A DNA stretch of 64,000 nt. Source: Nigrospora sphaerica. Lineage: Eukaryota; Ascomycota; Sordariomycetes; Amphisphaeriales; Apiosporaceae. The stretch is taken from assembly GCA_018287875.1 (NCBI GenBank), contig JAGVVL010000031.1, forward strand, positions 40,660-104,659, read 5' to 3'. Position numbers and translations under genes: made by a program. Shown here piece after piece: positions 8,984-19,681 of the stretch. The notes beneath the pieces are model-generated. The model saw only the letters and a program-made list of their open reading frames with translations. It made no database searches and was not told where the DNA came from. The stretch's first letter is position 1; each line of letters opens with the position of its first letter.

Positions 8984-10946
8984 AATTTTCTATTAATCGC
9001 GTATGCCTTATCTCAAAAAAACCCACTACTTACCCACATCCGTCTGAGTATGATTCTGTGTGGAATGGTCTGTCCAACTATATGGTGTCAGGAAAGAGTA
9101 GAGAAAGACTTAAAAGGTCAAGGAATAACAAGCAAGTTTATGGATCGTTTGCAAATTGGTTTGCACGATATTAATCAAGGTGCTCAGCTCGGTGTATTTA
9201 AAAGCATAGGCCCTATACAGTTATACGGAGAAGGAGATGCACAAGGATTTTCAGGATTTAGCTTTGGTGGTAGAAAAACTTTTGGACATCATCCAAGGTA
9301 TTGGGAGGCGCATACGCTTATTTTCCTTCCAAAGGTCTGAACTTTCCCATATGGGATCTCACGGTTTTTGGTTTAGAAGGGGGCATCAATGGTGGCAAGG
9401 GAGTCTCAATATAGGACCCGCTTTTCAAAGTCTACAGGTGTCTGCTTATTGGTTAGAACTACAATTCTTAGGTTGTAAACTATTACCCTCTATAGAAATA
9501 GAGCATGATAAGCAATATACCTATAACGAAGGGTACGCTTATTTTTTCAAAGGTTCCGTTACACTACCCAATTTTCTAAAATCAGTGGTGATGGAAGGAA
9601 AATATGGATATGTCACTCAAGATGAATGCCGAAAAGGAAGCATTGGAATTAAGATACCTTGTGATGTATCTTCTGATGCTGAACCGACATGGTTGAGACG
9701 CCAACTCAACGCCACCCCTTATTTGTCTACAAGACGTTTAGTGCACAAAAATCCAAGCACCTTAAGCAAGGACAGTGACAGTGTGTTCGCTAAAACGAAA
9801 GAGTATGATTCATTGATCGAGAGAATTAGAAATAATAATCCTGAGGCAGTGCAATCATTTTGGAAAGATAAAAATAATAGAAGTGAGTTTAACAATTCAT
9901 TTGTCATGGCTGCGGCGTTGGGAGATAGCAAGGCTGTAAAAATATTCATAGATTATGTTACAAATATAAATAAACCGAATGAACTGAATATAGCAAATAT
10001 ACGAGATAAAAACGGCGTCACCGCATTAGTCAATGCTAGTAAAAATGACAAGGTTGATATAGTCCGCATGCTATTAGAGGCTGGCGCAGGCAAAGAAAAT
10101 AACAAATATCTTGGCACGGCCTTAGTCGAAGCATCTAGGAAAAAACATTATCAGACTATGCAGCTGCTCTTAAATCAAGGTGCAGTAAATATAAAACAGT
10201 CTTGTGCAGATGCATTAGTAATAGCTGCTAGTATAGGAAATAATAAGATTATTGAGTTACTAAAGAGTCATTCTGTAGATCTCAATGCAAAAAATTCATC
10301 GGGGGAAACTGCATTACTGAGTGCTGTAAAAGGTGGTTATGGTGACACCGTTGAATGCTTGCTGAATCAGGGCGCTGCATTGACTATTGATGCATTAGTG
10401 GAGGCTAGTGCATATGGTAAGTGTGAGCTTATCCCTTCATTATTAAGCAAAGGTCTGGATATCAATCAGAAAAGCAAGTCCGGAGAAACTGCATTAACCG
10501 CAGCAGCTCAAGAAGGGCAGCTAGACGCCTGCAAATCATTATTAGGCTACAATGCAGATATCAATGGTCGAGACGGAGGTGGTAACACTCCATTACTAAA
10601 AGCTTCTGAATACGGTAGGTTGAATGTTGTAGAATTACTATCCTTAAAAGGGGCAGAAGTGGATGCGAAGAACAGTGAAGGGAAAACTCCTCTATTTGTA
10701 GCAATTGAATCAGTACGCTCACCAAATAATACAATACGTATACAAATTGTTGAGCACTTAGTAGGTAAAGGAGCAAGCACGGAGACCAAAGATAATAAGG
10801 ATAACACGCTTTTACATGCCGCTGCGGGTCGTGCTCAAAACGCTCTCATGATTAAATTCTTAATGGAGGAATACGGGCTTAAAAACAATACGAAAAATAA
10901 GGATAACAAAACCCCTCTGACAATAACAAAGAAAAAGAAAATTTAA
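8984..10946 (+). CDS. Signal peptide/beta-domain/ankyrin protein, array member 4 (several frame breaks, start unclear)
   Basis: The same architecture as its neighbours. A signal peptide (LSMILCGMVCPTIWCQ) is followed by a beta domain with GDAQGFSGFSFGGRKTFG, HPRYW and VSAYWLELQFLGCKLLPSIEIEH, then the signature TWLRRQLNATPYLS and about ten ankyrin repeats ending TPLTITKKKKI. Frame breaks are seen at the A7 run near 9015-9021, at GGG 9303-9305 (one G missing restores WGGAYAYFPSKGL) and near 9397. No ATG lies in frame with the signal peptide upstream of 9050; the homologous start region (8984-9003) is out of frame. Either errors or genuine decay could explain this, and three breaks in 400 bp make real inactivation more plausible here than elsewhere. 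Confidence 0.72.
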
Positions 10947-11176
10947 ATGCTTTGAGGCTTTATGGTATTACCAAATAAACATATCAATACTCAACTTTAG
11001 ATAGTCTAACAATATGCTTTCCAATCAGGGTGTAAGAGTTAATGCGAAAAGCTAACCTGGTATTTCTATATAACTCATTGCTAACCAACCTGATTATTAG
11101 GTAATAATCTATAATCAGTTGCTATAAGATGTAATGCGCAAGAAAAACCAAGTCTGCTTAGCATGTAGAGGTACAG

Positions 11177-12431
11177 TCATACTCTCCTAAATATTAATAC
11201 ATTATTAGTTCCACCAAACCCAAAAGAATTAGACAAGGCAATATTCACTTCTCCCGATTGAGCATGATGCGCCACCAAATTTAACCCTTTACACTCTAAA
11301 GCAGGATTGTCTAAGTTAATGGTAGGCGGAACGACTTGATCTCTAATTGCCAATAAACAAAAGGCTGCTTCCAATGCACCCGCTGCCCCTAACAAGTGAC
11401 CAGTCATTGATTTAGTGGCACTAATTTTTAATTGAGTTACTTTCTCTTGCCATATGGATTCGATGGCTTTAATTTCTGTTATATCGCCTTTAACAGTCGA
11501 GGTAGCATGCGCATTAATATAATCCACCGCCTGTGGCTCAATGTTCGCTTCCTTTAATGCTTTCTGAATAGCATATTGCACACCTTTGCCATCTGGTTCG
11601 GGTGCTGTAATATCATAAGCATCCGAACTCATGCCGGTACCCACTAGCTCTCCATAAATAGGGGCACGACGAGCTTTGGCATGAGTATATTCTTCCAATA
11701 CTAAAATAGCCGCACCATCTGCTAATACAAAACCGTCTCGTTTATCATCCCACGGACGAGAGGCTTGTTCAGGATATTGATATTGTTTAGAGAGAGCTCG
11801 ACAGGCCGTAAACCCTGCAATACTTAAAGGTGTGGTGCCCATTTCTGAACCGCCTGCTATCATAATTTTAGCATCGCCTCGCTTAATACATTGGGCAGCG
11901 ATGGCAATGTTATGGGCGCCTGTGGCGCACGCACTACCTACTGAAAAATTTGGTCCCTGAAAATTATATTCAATAGCACATAACCCGGCTAGCATATTAC
12001 TGAGCATACCCGGTATAAAAAAGGGAGGGTAAAAATCGAGATACTCCACCCAATGTATTTGCGCTTATTAGTTTTTGATATTGCGTTTCAATGGTATGTA
12101 GTCCACCAAGGCCAGATCCAATACTTACTCCAATTTGTCTAGGATCGATACGAGAAGATAGTAAGGCAGCGTCTCCAATAGCTTCAGAAGCAGCTTGCAA
12201 TCCGTATTGAATAAACCAATCCATTTTTTTGATATGTTTGGTTTGAAAAGTAGTTAAGCTGAAGTTTTTAATGAGCCCTGCTATTGTAGGCGTCTCTATA
12301 CCTGCTCTTTCTTTCTTTAATAACTCAATACCACTTTGACCAGCTATAATCTTATGCCACGTACTTTTCGTATCTAAGCCAAGTGGTGTCACCATTCCAA
12401 TGCCTGTGATGACTACCTGAGGAGAAGACAT
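11177..12431 (-). CDS. fabF: 3-oxoacyl-ACP synthase II (one frame break)
   Basis: FabF condenses malonyl-ACP with acyl-ACP in fatty acid elongation. The N-terminal half begins MSSPQVVITGIGMVTPLG (ATG 12431). A TTG further upstream, right at the acpP stop, is a less likely start. The C-terminal half holds the thiolase triad: Cys in GSACATG near 11928, His in YINAHATST and His in KSMTGHLLGAAG, ending SNSFGFGGTN. The halves are out of frame at the A5 run (plus strand 12031-12035); here removing one base gives a continuous reading, so this may be an added base. It directly follows acpP, as in many Proteobacteria. Confidence 0.93.
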
Positions 12432-12449
12432 ATATCGAGTTTGTTTCAA

Positions 12450-12710
12450 TTATAAAGTGGCGTTAACAATATAGTCCACTAGGCGTTGAATCGTATTAAG
12501 CTCGCTGACTTTCTCATCAGGAACATTTACATTGAATTCTTCATGAATCCTCATAAGCAATTCAGCTAACTCTAATGAGCAAATATTAATGGCTTGATCG
12601 GACTGCTCGTTTGCACTTAAATAAATTTCCGATTGTAATGATGCTTGGTCGTGACCAGTTATTTCTGAAATAATGGATTTAATACGATTTTCTATTACTT
12701 CACGCGTCAT
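12450..12710 (-). CDS. acpP: Acyl carrier protein, divergent
   Basis: An 86-residue protein from ATG 12710, preceded by AAGG eight bases upstream; the longer frame to 12773 overlaps the end of ftsK and is unlikely. It is a small acidic helical protein followed immediately by fabF. The phosphopantetheine serine should be Ser45 in ICSLELAELLMRI. The usual DSLD around that serine is replaced by CSLE, and the serine lies further from the N-terminus than in standard AcpP (residue 36), so the protein is divergent. The C-terminal FNVNVPDEKVSELNTIQRLVDYI fits ACP helix 3 to 4. It may be the main fatty acid ACP or a specialised one; context favours the main one. Confidence 0.8.
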   Translation of the reverse strand: MTREVIENRIKSIISEITGHDQASLQSEIYLSANEQSDQAINICSLELAELLMRIHEEFNVNVPDEKVSELNTIQRLVDYIVNATL

Positions 12711-12735
12711 ATAAGTAGCCTTGATAAAAAAATAA

Positions 12736-15201
12736 TTAATCTTTTTCTGGAGTGAGTACTTCTCGTCTTCCATTTTGGGCCATACTGCTAACCAATCCTT
12801 CTTCTTCCATTTGTTCTAGTAGCCCGGCTGCTCGATTATACCCAATTTTTAGTCGGCGTTGTACATTAGAAATAGAAGCTCTTCGAGTTTCCAGAATTAA
12901 TTGAACGGCTTGTTCATATAAAGACTCTTCTTCATCATTTTGATTGTTTTCAGCAGTTTGACGTTTCTCTTCTTCTGGTTCAGTAAAAGAGATTTTATAA
13001 TCTGGTGGGCCTGCTTTTTCAAGGCTTCAACTACTTGATGCACTTCATGGTCAGCCACAAATGCGCCATGCACCCTTGAAGTGATACTAGTGCCTGGTGG
13101 CATATATAACATATCTCCATGCCCTAATAACTGTTCAGCACCTTGTTGCCCTAAAATAGTGCGAGAATCAATACCTGAGGAAACTTGAAATGCAATTCTT
13201 GTGGGAATGTTTGCTTTAATCAATCCTGTAATGACATCGACTGACGGTCTTTGTGTTGCTAAAATCAAATGAATACCAGCGGCTCGTGCTTTTTGTGCTA
13301 AACGGGCAATCAATTCCTCTACTTTTTCCCGACTACCATAATCAGATCCGCAAATTCATCTGCTAGTACCACAATATAAGGAAGTGGTTCTAATAATATA
13401 GGATCCTTGTCATTGTGATGCGCTTCTTGCGCGAGAGGATCGATTAAAGGCTTGCCTTCTGCAACTGCTGCTTCTATTTTCTGATTGTATCCCGCTAGAT
13501 TTCTGACACCAAGCAAAGACATCAAGTGGTAGCGCCTATCCATTTCTTTGATACACCATTGCAAAGCATTAGCTGCTTTTTTCATATCCGTCACTACCGG
13601 CGATAACAAATGGGGAATCCCTTCATAAATAGATAGTTCTAGCATTTTAGGATCGATCATAATAAGTCGTACTTGATCTGGCGTGGACTTATATAAAATA
13701 CTTAGCAACATCGCGTTTAGACCCACCGATTTTCCAGAACCCGTCGTGCCCGCTACTAATAAATGAGGCATTTTACCTAAATCGACAATTACCGATTCAC
13801 CGGCAATATCTTTTCCTAATGCCATGAGCAAAGGAGAAGTATTATCAGTGTAATTCTTGGATTCTAATAATTCACGCAAACGAACCATCGCACGCGTTGG
13901 ATTAGGTAATTCCAATCCTACGACGGGCTTGCCTGGAATAATTTCTACAATACGCACACTCACTACTGCTAATGAGCGAGCTAAATCTGTTGCTAGGGCG
14001 GTAATACGACTTGCTTTAACTCCTGGTGCTAAGCGCATCTCAAAACGAGTAACGACAGGTCCGGGATAAGCGCCTACTACTTCCACTTGAATACCAAAGT
14101 CTTTCAATTGTAATTCTACTTCTTTCGCTAAAGCCTTAAGTTCTTCCTGTGAATAGGCTGCTTGTTCATTATTTTCTGCTATATCTAATAATTCTAAAGA
14201 AGGTGGAAGATGGGCTGAGGCGCTAGAGCCTGACATAGAGACTGGTTTATTTATCGAAACCTGTTGCACTTTTTTCGGGATATCCATCGCAGGGCGTTGC
14301 AGTTTCTGTGGTACAGGTGTGTCAGGCGTAGTCTCACTTAAATCAGAAGAGGGGGAAACTTCAGGAGGAGAAACTGGTGTTTTTTAAGAATGACTGGTTT
14401 TGGGGTGACTATTTTAGATTCTTTTTTAATTTCTTGCTTGGTATGACCCAATCCCATTTTTGCTATGTCAATAAAACTGCTTTGTACTTTGCATAAAATG
14501 GTCCATACCCAATGAATGAACTGTTCTATGATACTAACCCATGACACACCAGTCGCTAAGGTCATGCCTGTTAAAAATAGTACGCTAAGTAATAGTCGGA
14601 TCCCTGTATCCCCTACAAATTTGCTAAAATAGGCATCAATATAAAAACCAATGAGGCCACCTGGGTAAGGCAAACCATGATGTAAATTAAAACTTGCATT
14701 AAAACCGCACCCTGCTGTAATAATGCAAACAAAACCCAGCGCTTGACACATTGCTAATAGATAGTTCGTTTCCCAATCTAATAACCTATTTTTGAAACTC
14801 AATATACCGATATAACTTAAACTAGCGGGTAATAAGTATGCCATGGCCCCTATTTGCAGAAATAACCACCTAGCGGTGTAGTAACCAATTTGTCCTCCCA
14901 GATTATTAGCCGCATAGATAATAAGTTGGGTAGTATTTCTAGCAGGTTGGTAGCTCGTCATAGAGAGACTTAAAAATAAAGCAAGTGCAATACAGCTAAT
15001 TGAAAAGCCTTCTAAGAAACGATGTCTGATCGCCAAGGGCTCCGCATGGGCAATCGGTGCTCTAATCATTTGACGTGATTTAGGCACTCCATGATTTTTA
15101 AGCGTTGGCTCTTTAACTAATTTTTTCTTTATTTTCATTTTATCATCAAGCTTTTTAGTTAAACTCAATGGGTTTGAGGAAGAAGATTTATTATTATGCA
15201 A
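12736..15201 (-). CDS. ftsK: DNA translocase FtsK (three frame breaks)
   Basis: FtsK pumps DNA at the division septum and activates dimer resolution. The N-terminal part has four or five membrane segments ([59 protein letters not shown]). A short linker leads to the motor domain, with Walker [14 protein letters not shown] and Walker [15 protein letters not shown], then the DNA-reading gamma winged helix ([20 protein letters not shown]) and the end at 12736. Breaks lie at T6 14380-14385, at T5 13323-13327 and near 13006-13012; each is explained by one missing base. The linker is far shorter than in E. coli FtsK. The start is TTG 15201 or ATG 15138. It lies 25 bp upstream of acpP. Confidence 0.93.
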
Positions 15202-15360
15202 AATATAAAGGTATCAATAAAATCCATGTCAATCATTTTTATCATTGTAACGGATTTCGCCTACTGCATATAGCCGACTACTTTTTCCATGTAATGTTTA
15301 CTATACATCGCATTTGTGATAGCTTTTTTGATTTTATACACTCCTTTCCCTATTAAAAAT

Positions 15361-16568
15361 ATGTCCATCTTGTCTGATACTGCTTTAGTATATTCAGTAG
15401 GAGAGCTTAATCAAATGGTGTCCGCTTCTTTATCAGAAGCTTTTCCTTCACTCATTGTATCAGGAGAAATATCAAATTTTTCTTGTCCTCGTTCAGGACA
15501 TTGGTATTTTTCTCTTAAAGATAAAGTAGCGCAAATACGTTGCGTCTTCTTTCAAGGTCAACGCCGTTCCCAAAGCTTGCATTTAGCCGATGGCATGCAA
15601 ATTATTGTTAAAGCACGCCTTCGATTATATGAAGTGCGAGGAGACTTTCAACTAATGATTGAAGCCGTTGAGCGCGTAGGAGATGGGGTGCTGCAACAAA
15701 AGTTTGAAGCATTAAAGGCAAGGTTAGCTGAAGAAGGTTTGTTTGACACTCAATATAAAAAACCACTACCCAAATGGATTAAAACGCTAGGTATTATTAC
15801 GTCTCCTTCAGGTGCTGCCATTCGAGATATCTTATCTGTATTGAAACGCCGTTTTCCCTCGATAGAGATCATTATTTATCCTACTTTAGTTCAAGGACAA
15901 GAAGCAGCACAACAAATTACTGATCAAATTCAATTAGCTAACCAACGACAAGAATGTGATCTTTTATTACTAAGTCGAGGGGCGGTTCTTTAGAAGATTT
16001 ATGGCCTTTTAATGAAGAAATAGTAGCCCGTGCTATTTTTAATAGTAGCTTGCCTATTGTAAATGCGGTAGGACATGAAATTGATGTCACTATCGCCGAT
16101 TTTGTAGCGGATATTCGGGCAGCCACGCCCTCTGCAGCGGCTGAAATGATCAGCCCTGACCAAATGGTTTGGAAAGATCAATTACAGGCATTAAGCAATC
16201 AACTACGTCGTCGAATGGAGACTTTAATACAAACCTATCATCAGCGTTTATTAATGCTTAAACGATGCTTGCGGCATCCGGGTCAAAAGTTAAGAAATTT
16301 ATCTCAACAACTGGATGATCAGGAACGACGTATACAGACGGCTATGCAACAACAATGGGAACGTAAGCAAAATAAGCTTATTTACCTTACACGATTGTTA
16401 GATAGCTTAAGCCCTAGTGCTACGTTAGTCAGAGGATATGCCTTAGTTAAAACATATAAAACCAATCGGATTATTCACGATGTTTCTCAAGTAGAGACAG
16501 GGGAAGCGCTTGAGATTCAATTAGCAAAAGGGAACTTGCTTTGTGAAGTGAAGGAAAAAATTGCTTAA
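15361..16568 (+). CDS. xseA: Exodeoxyribonuclease VII large subunit (one frame break)
   Basis: XseA is the catalytic subunit of exonuclease VII, which degrades single-stranded DNA. The start is ATG 15361. The N-terminal OB fold reads [28 protein letters not shown], then [17 protein letters not shown]; the catalytic domain includes [44 protein letters not shown], a long coiled coil, and [13 protein letters not shown] near the C-terminus. One G is missing from the run 15979-15982; restoring it gives [14 protein letters not shown] and a protein of about 402 residues. It is divergent from ftsK and is followed by tRNA-Ala on the opposite strand. Confidence 0.94.
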
Positions 16569-16578
16569 GGAAAAGCAA

Positions 16579-16606
16579 TGGTGGAGCCAGGCGGGTTCGA
16601 ACCGCC

Positions 16607-16647
<41 letters not shown>

Positions 16648-16654
16648 TGGCCCC
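16579..16654 (-). tRNA. tRNA-Ala, anticodon GGC
   Basis: The minus strand folds into a complete cloverleaf: acceptor GGGGCCA with TGGCTCC, D arm GCTCAGCTGGGAGAGC, anticodon arm CTTGC-ATGGCAT-GCAAG and T arm GGTTCGAACCC, with an encoded CCA end. The third acceptor pair is G-U, the main identity element for alanyl-tRNA synthetase. The anticodon GGC reads GCC and GCU. Its first ten bases overlap the end of gltX, which takes its stop codon from within the tRNA. Confidence 0.97.
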
Positions 16655-18028
16655 TGATGGGTGATAGGATGTAAACGATCCAATACTCTAGCTTTGCCTA
16701 ATAGCTGAATCGTTATATCCATAGGAGGTGAAATAGTAGCACCGACTAATAATTGACGCAACGGTTGAAATAGCTCACCTGGTTTTAAATCATGTTGTTT
16801 AATGATATCTTGCAACACTTCATAAATGTTTGATTTTTCCCATTGAGATAAGTTTGAAAGCTTATTATATAGATTGAGTAAAGCAAGCAAGGATGATTTT
16901 GAAAAATCTTGATGAATAGGCACAGGTTTTTCATAAAAAAACCGACTTTTTCTGCCATTTCTTTAATCGTTTTAACACGACTTCGTTGCGCCTCAATTAT
17001 CTCTTCCAAAGAAGCTTTAGGATGCTGGTCCCAACCCCAGTCTTCAGTAAAAGGAATCATCGCTTTCATTAAGCTTGATATCTCTGCCTGCTTTAAATAA
17101 TGCTGATTTAACCATAAAAGCTTATCTGGATTAAGCATACCAGGTGATTTGCTTAAATGTGTGCCATCAAAATAGCGAATTAACTCTTCTTTTGAGAAAC
17201 ATTCTTGGTCACCGTGAGACCATCCTAATCGAACCAGATAGTTAATCACGGTTTCTGGTAAAAAACCCTCTTTTGATAATCAATAATACTCGTTGCTCCT
17301 GCCCGTTTAGATAACTTTTTCCCTTCATGCGAATGAATCATAGGTAAATGCATATAAACAGGAATAGGGGCGTTTAGCGCTTTCAATACATTAATTTGTC
17401 GCGGCGTATTATTTAAATGATCATTACCACGAATGACATGCGTAATATTTGCTTCATAATCATCCACTACCACGGTAAAATTATAAGTAGGGGTGCCATC
17501 ACTTCTCACTAATACAAAATCATCTAGTTCTGCATTATTAAATTGAACCAGGCCTAATACTTTATCTTCTACCGATACGATACCTTCTTTAGGATTTTTA
17601 AATCGAATCACTTTCCCTTCTCCAGAAGCGTGCACCTTAGCATCAGTACGACAGTGTCCGTCATAACGAGGTTTTTCTTGATTTGCGAGCTGCACTTTAC
17701 GTAACGCTTCTAATCTTTCGGTACTACATGAGCAAAAATAGGCATCTCCATTTTTTAGTAGGGTATCTACAGTATTATGGTAGATAGCCATTCGCTGAGA
17801 TTGAAAATAGGGTCCTTCATCATAATCCAACCCTAACCACTCTAACCCTTGTAAAATAGTTTGTAAGGACTCAGGCGTCGAGCGTTCTTGATCCGTATCT
17901 TCAATGCGTAGGATAAACTTCCCTGCATGATGTCTTGCAAATAACCAAGAGAATAGAGCAGTTCTCACTCCTCCAATATGCAAATCTCCTGTCGGGCTAG
18001 GAGCAAACCGAGTACGAATCACAGTCAT
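16645..18028 (-). CDS. gltX: Glutamate-tRNA ligase (two frame breaks)
   Basis: GltX charges tRNA-Glu. From ATG 18028 the Rossmann fold shows [21 protein letters not shown] (HIGH-type motif) and [10 protein letters not shown], and the KMSKS-type loop is [10 protein letters not shown] near 17300. The anticodon-binding C-terminal half continues in two further frames. Breaks lie at T4 17271-17274 and A7 16935-16941, each explained by one missing base. The last residues ([15 protein letters not shown]) end at a TAG that lies inside the tRNA-Ala gene, a 10-base overlap on the same strand. Confidence 0.94.
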
Positions 18029-18394
18029 CAGTATTCAATAGATAAAAAATTAAATTTTCAATAATATACGCTTTTTGTTGATAAGCGTCATCTACGGTTC
18101 TTTTTCAATCATTATATTGATGGAATTTTCTTAGCATATTAGACAAACATCGCTTATAATTTGTATATACTTTTATTCATCCTACTTATCTTTTAGCTTC
18201 TAAAAACATTGCTATTTTAGTGATGTATACGATAATGATTGCAATTGATAATACATATGACATAAGCAGTCCGGTCTTTGTTAAAAAGCGTATGATGTAA
18301 TTCAATAAAAGACCGCTATTTTCTAGCTTGCATTACCTAGCATAGTACTATATTAGTTTTTACTCGTTTCACTTACCCATAAGATTAACTATTC
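18029..18394. other. 366-bp divergent intergenic region between gltX and nuoF
   Basis: No gene is visible. It must carry promoters for both flanking genes. An 8-bp inverted repeat, CGGTCTTT at 18272-18279 with AAAGACCG at 18308-18315, spans a 28-base gap and could be a weak hairpin or an operator. A plausible nuoF promoter lies at 18328-18354. Confidence 0.5.
18328..18354 (+). promoter_or_regulatory. Possible sigma-70-type promoter for nuoF-recA
   Basis: TTGCAT at 18328-18333 and TATATT at 18349-18354 are spaced 15 bases apart (short of the usual 17), about 40 bases before the nuoF ATG. In such AT-rich sequence similar matches arise by chance. Confidence 0.3.
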
Positions 18395-19681
18395 ATGCTC
18401 ACTAATCGCGTCTGCTTTCGTACTTTAGATCAGCCTAATCCTTTTAGTTTAAAGGCTTATCGTAGGGTTGGAGGGTATAAAGTTTGGGAGCGCATCTTAA
18501 AAGAAAAAACTCCACCCGCTGAAATTATACAAAGTTTAAAAACGTCGGCTCTACGCGGTAGGGGAGGGGCTGGTTTCTCTACTGGCTTAAAATGGAGTTT
18601 TATTAACCCGAGCTCACCCGGACAAAAATATATTGTTTGTAATGCAGATGAAGGCGAACCAGGGACTTGTAAGGATCGAGACATACTTCGATACAATCCT
18701 CATCAAGTCATTGAAGGGATGGCCATTGCAGCGTATGTCATGCAAGCGAGTGTAGGCTATCAGTATATTCGAGGAGAATATGAAGAACCCTTTGAAAGAG
18801 CTGAAAAAGCTTTAAGTGAAGCTTATGAAGCTGGTTTCTTAGGGTCAGATATTTTACAATCCGGTTTTCAACTGGATTTATATAATCATCTAGGAGCAGG
18901 CGCATATATCTGTGGAGAGGAAACTGCATTACTCGAATCTTTAGAAGGAAAGAAGGGGATGCCTCGTTTTAAACCACCATTTCCAGCTGTTTTTGGTCTA
19001 TATGGCCGTCCTACCACTATCAATAATGTAGAAAGTCTCGCTTCTATTCCTGTGATTTTAGAAAAAGGGGCAGACTGGTTTTTAGAGCAGGGCACCCCTA
19101 AAAATGGGGGTTTTAAAATATTCAGTGTGACCGGTCATGTCAATCAACCCGGTAACTATGAAATACCGCTAGGTACTCCCTTTTCTACTTTGTTAGAAAT
19201 GGCTGGAGGGGTAAGAACAGGTCATACATTAAAAGCCGTCATCCCAGGTGGGACTTCTGTTCCTATACTCCCTAAGGAGACAGCCATGCAGTTAATACTA
19301 GATTATGATTCTGTAGTAAAAGCAGGTTCATTATTAGGATCCGGTGCAGTCATTGTCATGGATGATACCACCTGCATGGTAAAAGTATTGGCTCGTATTG
19401 CCCGTTTTTATCAAGAAGAATCTTGTGGGAAATGCACGCCTTGTCGAGAAGGCACGGGTTGGTTGCGACGTATTGTGGACCGCATTCATGCAGGAAAAGC
19501 ACCATTATCTGATATTGAATTATTAAATCGTATTGCAGATAATATTGCAGGAAGAACCATCTGTGCATTGGGTGATGCGGCTGCTACCCCTATCCGAAGT
19601 TTTATTCAACATTTCAAAGAAGAATTCATTCATCATATTCAATATCACGCTTGTCCCAACGAGGCACACTATGAGCATTAG
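18395..19681 (+). CDS. nuoF: NADH-quinone oxidoreductase subunit F
   Basis: NuoF carries the NADH site, FMN and an iron-sulfur cluster at the tip of respiratory complex I. The intact 428-residue frame has the NADH-binding [13 protein letters not shown] at about residues 53-65, the FMN-site [15 protein letters not shown] and [16 protein letters not shown], and the four cluster cysteines in ESCGKCTPC plus TICALGD. Length and motifs are normal. The other nuo genes are not beside it: gltX lies upstream in the opposite direction, and recA begins inside its last codons (11-base overlap). It is therefore an isolated complex I gene. Confidence 0.97.
   Translation: MLTNRVCFRTLDQPNPFSLKAYRRVGGYKVWERILKEKTPPAEIIQSLKTSALRGRGGAGFSTGLKWSFINPSSPGQKYIVCNADEGEPGTCKDRDILRYNPHQVIEGMAIAAYVMQASVGYQYIRGEYEEPFERAEKALSEAYEAGFLGSDILQSGFQLDLYNHLGAGAYICGEETALLESLEGKKGMPRFKPPFPAVFGLYGRPTTINNVESLASIPVILEKGADWFLEQGTPKNGGFKIFSVTGHVNQPGNYEIPLGTPFSTLLEMAGGVRTGHTLKAVIPGGTSVPILPKETAMQLILDYDSVVKAGSLLGSGAVIVMDDTTCMVKVLARIARFYQEESCGKCTPCREGTGWLRRIVDRIHAGKAPLSDIELLNRIADNIAGRTICALGDAAATPIRSFIQHFKEEFIHHIQYHACPNEAHYEH

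Noticed and set aside
11997..12049. Two separate ketoacyl synthase genes
   Set aside because: The two frames carry the N- and C-terminal halves of one FabF with the catalytic Cys and His residues in the second; a single-base change joins them.
16600..16640. Possible glycine anticodon (GCC) in the tRNA
   Set aside because: That comes from reading the plus strand. On the minus strand the loop is ATGGCAT with anticodon GGC, and the G-U acceptor pair confirms alanine.
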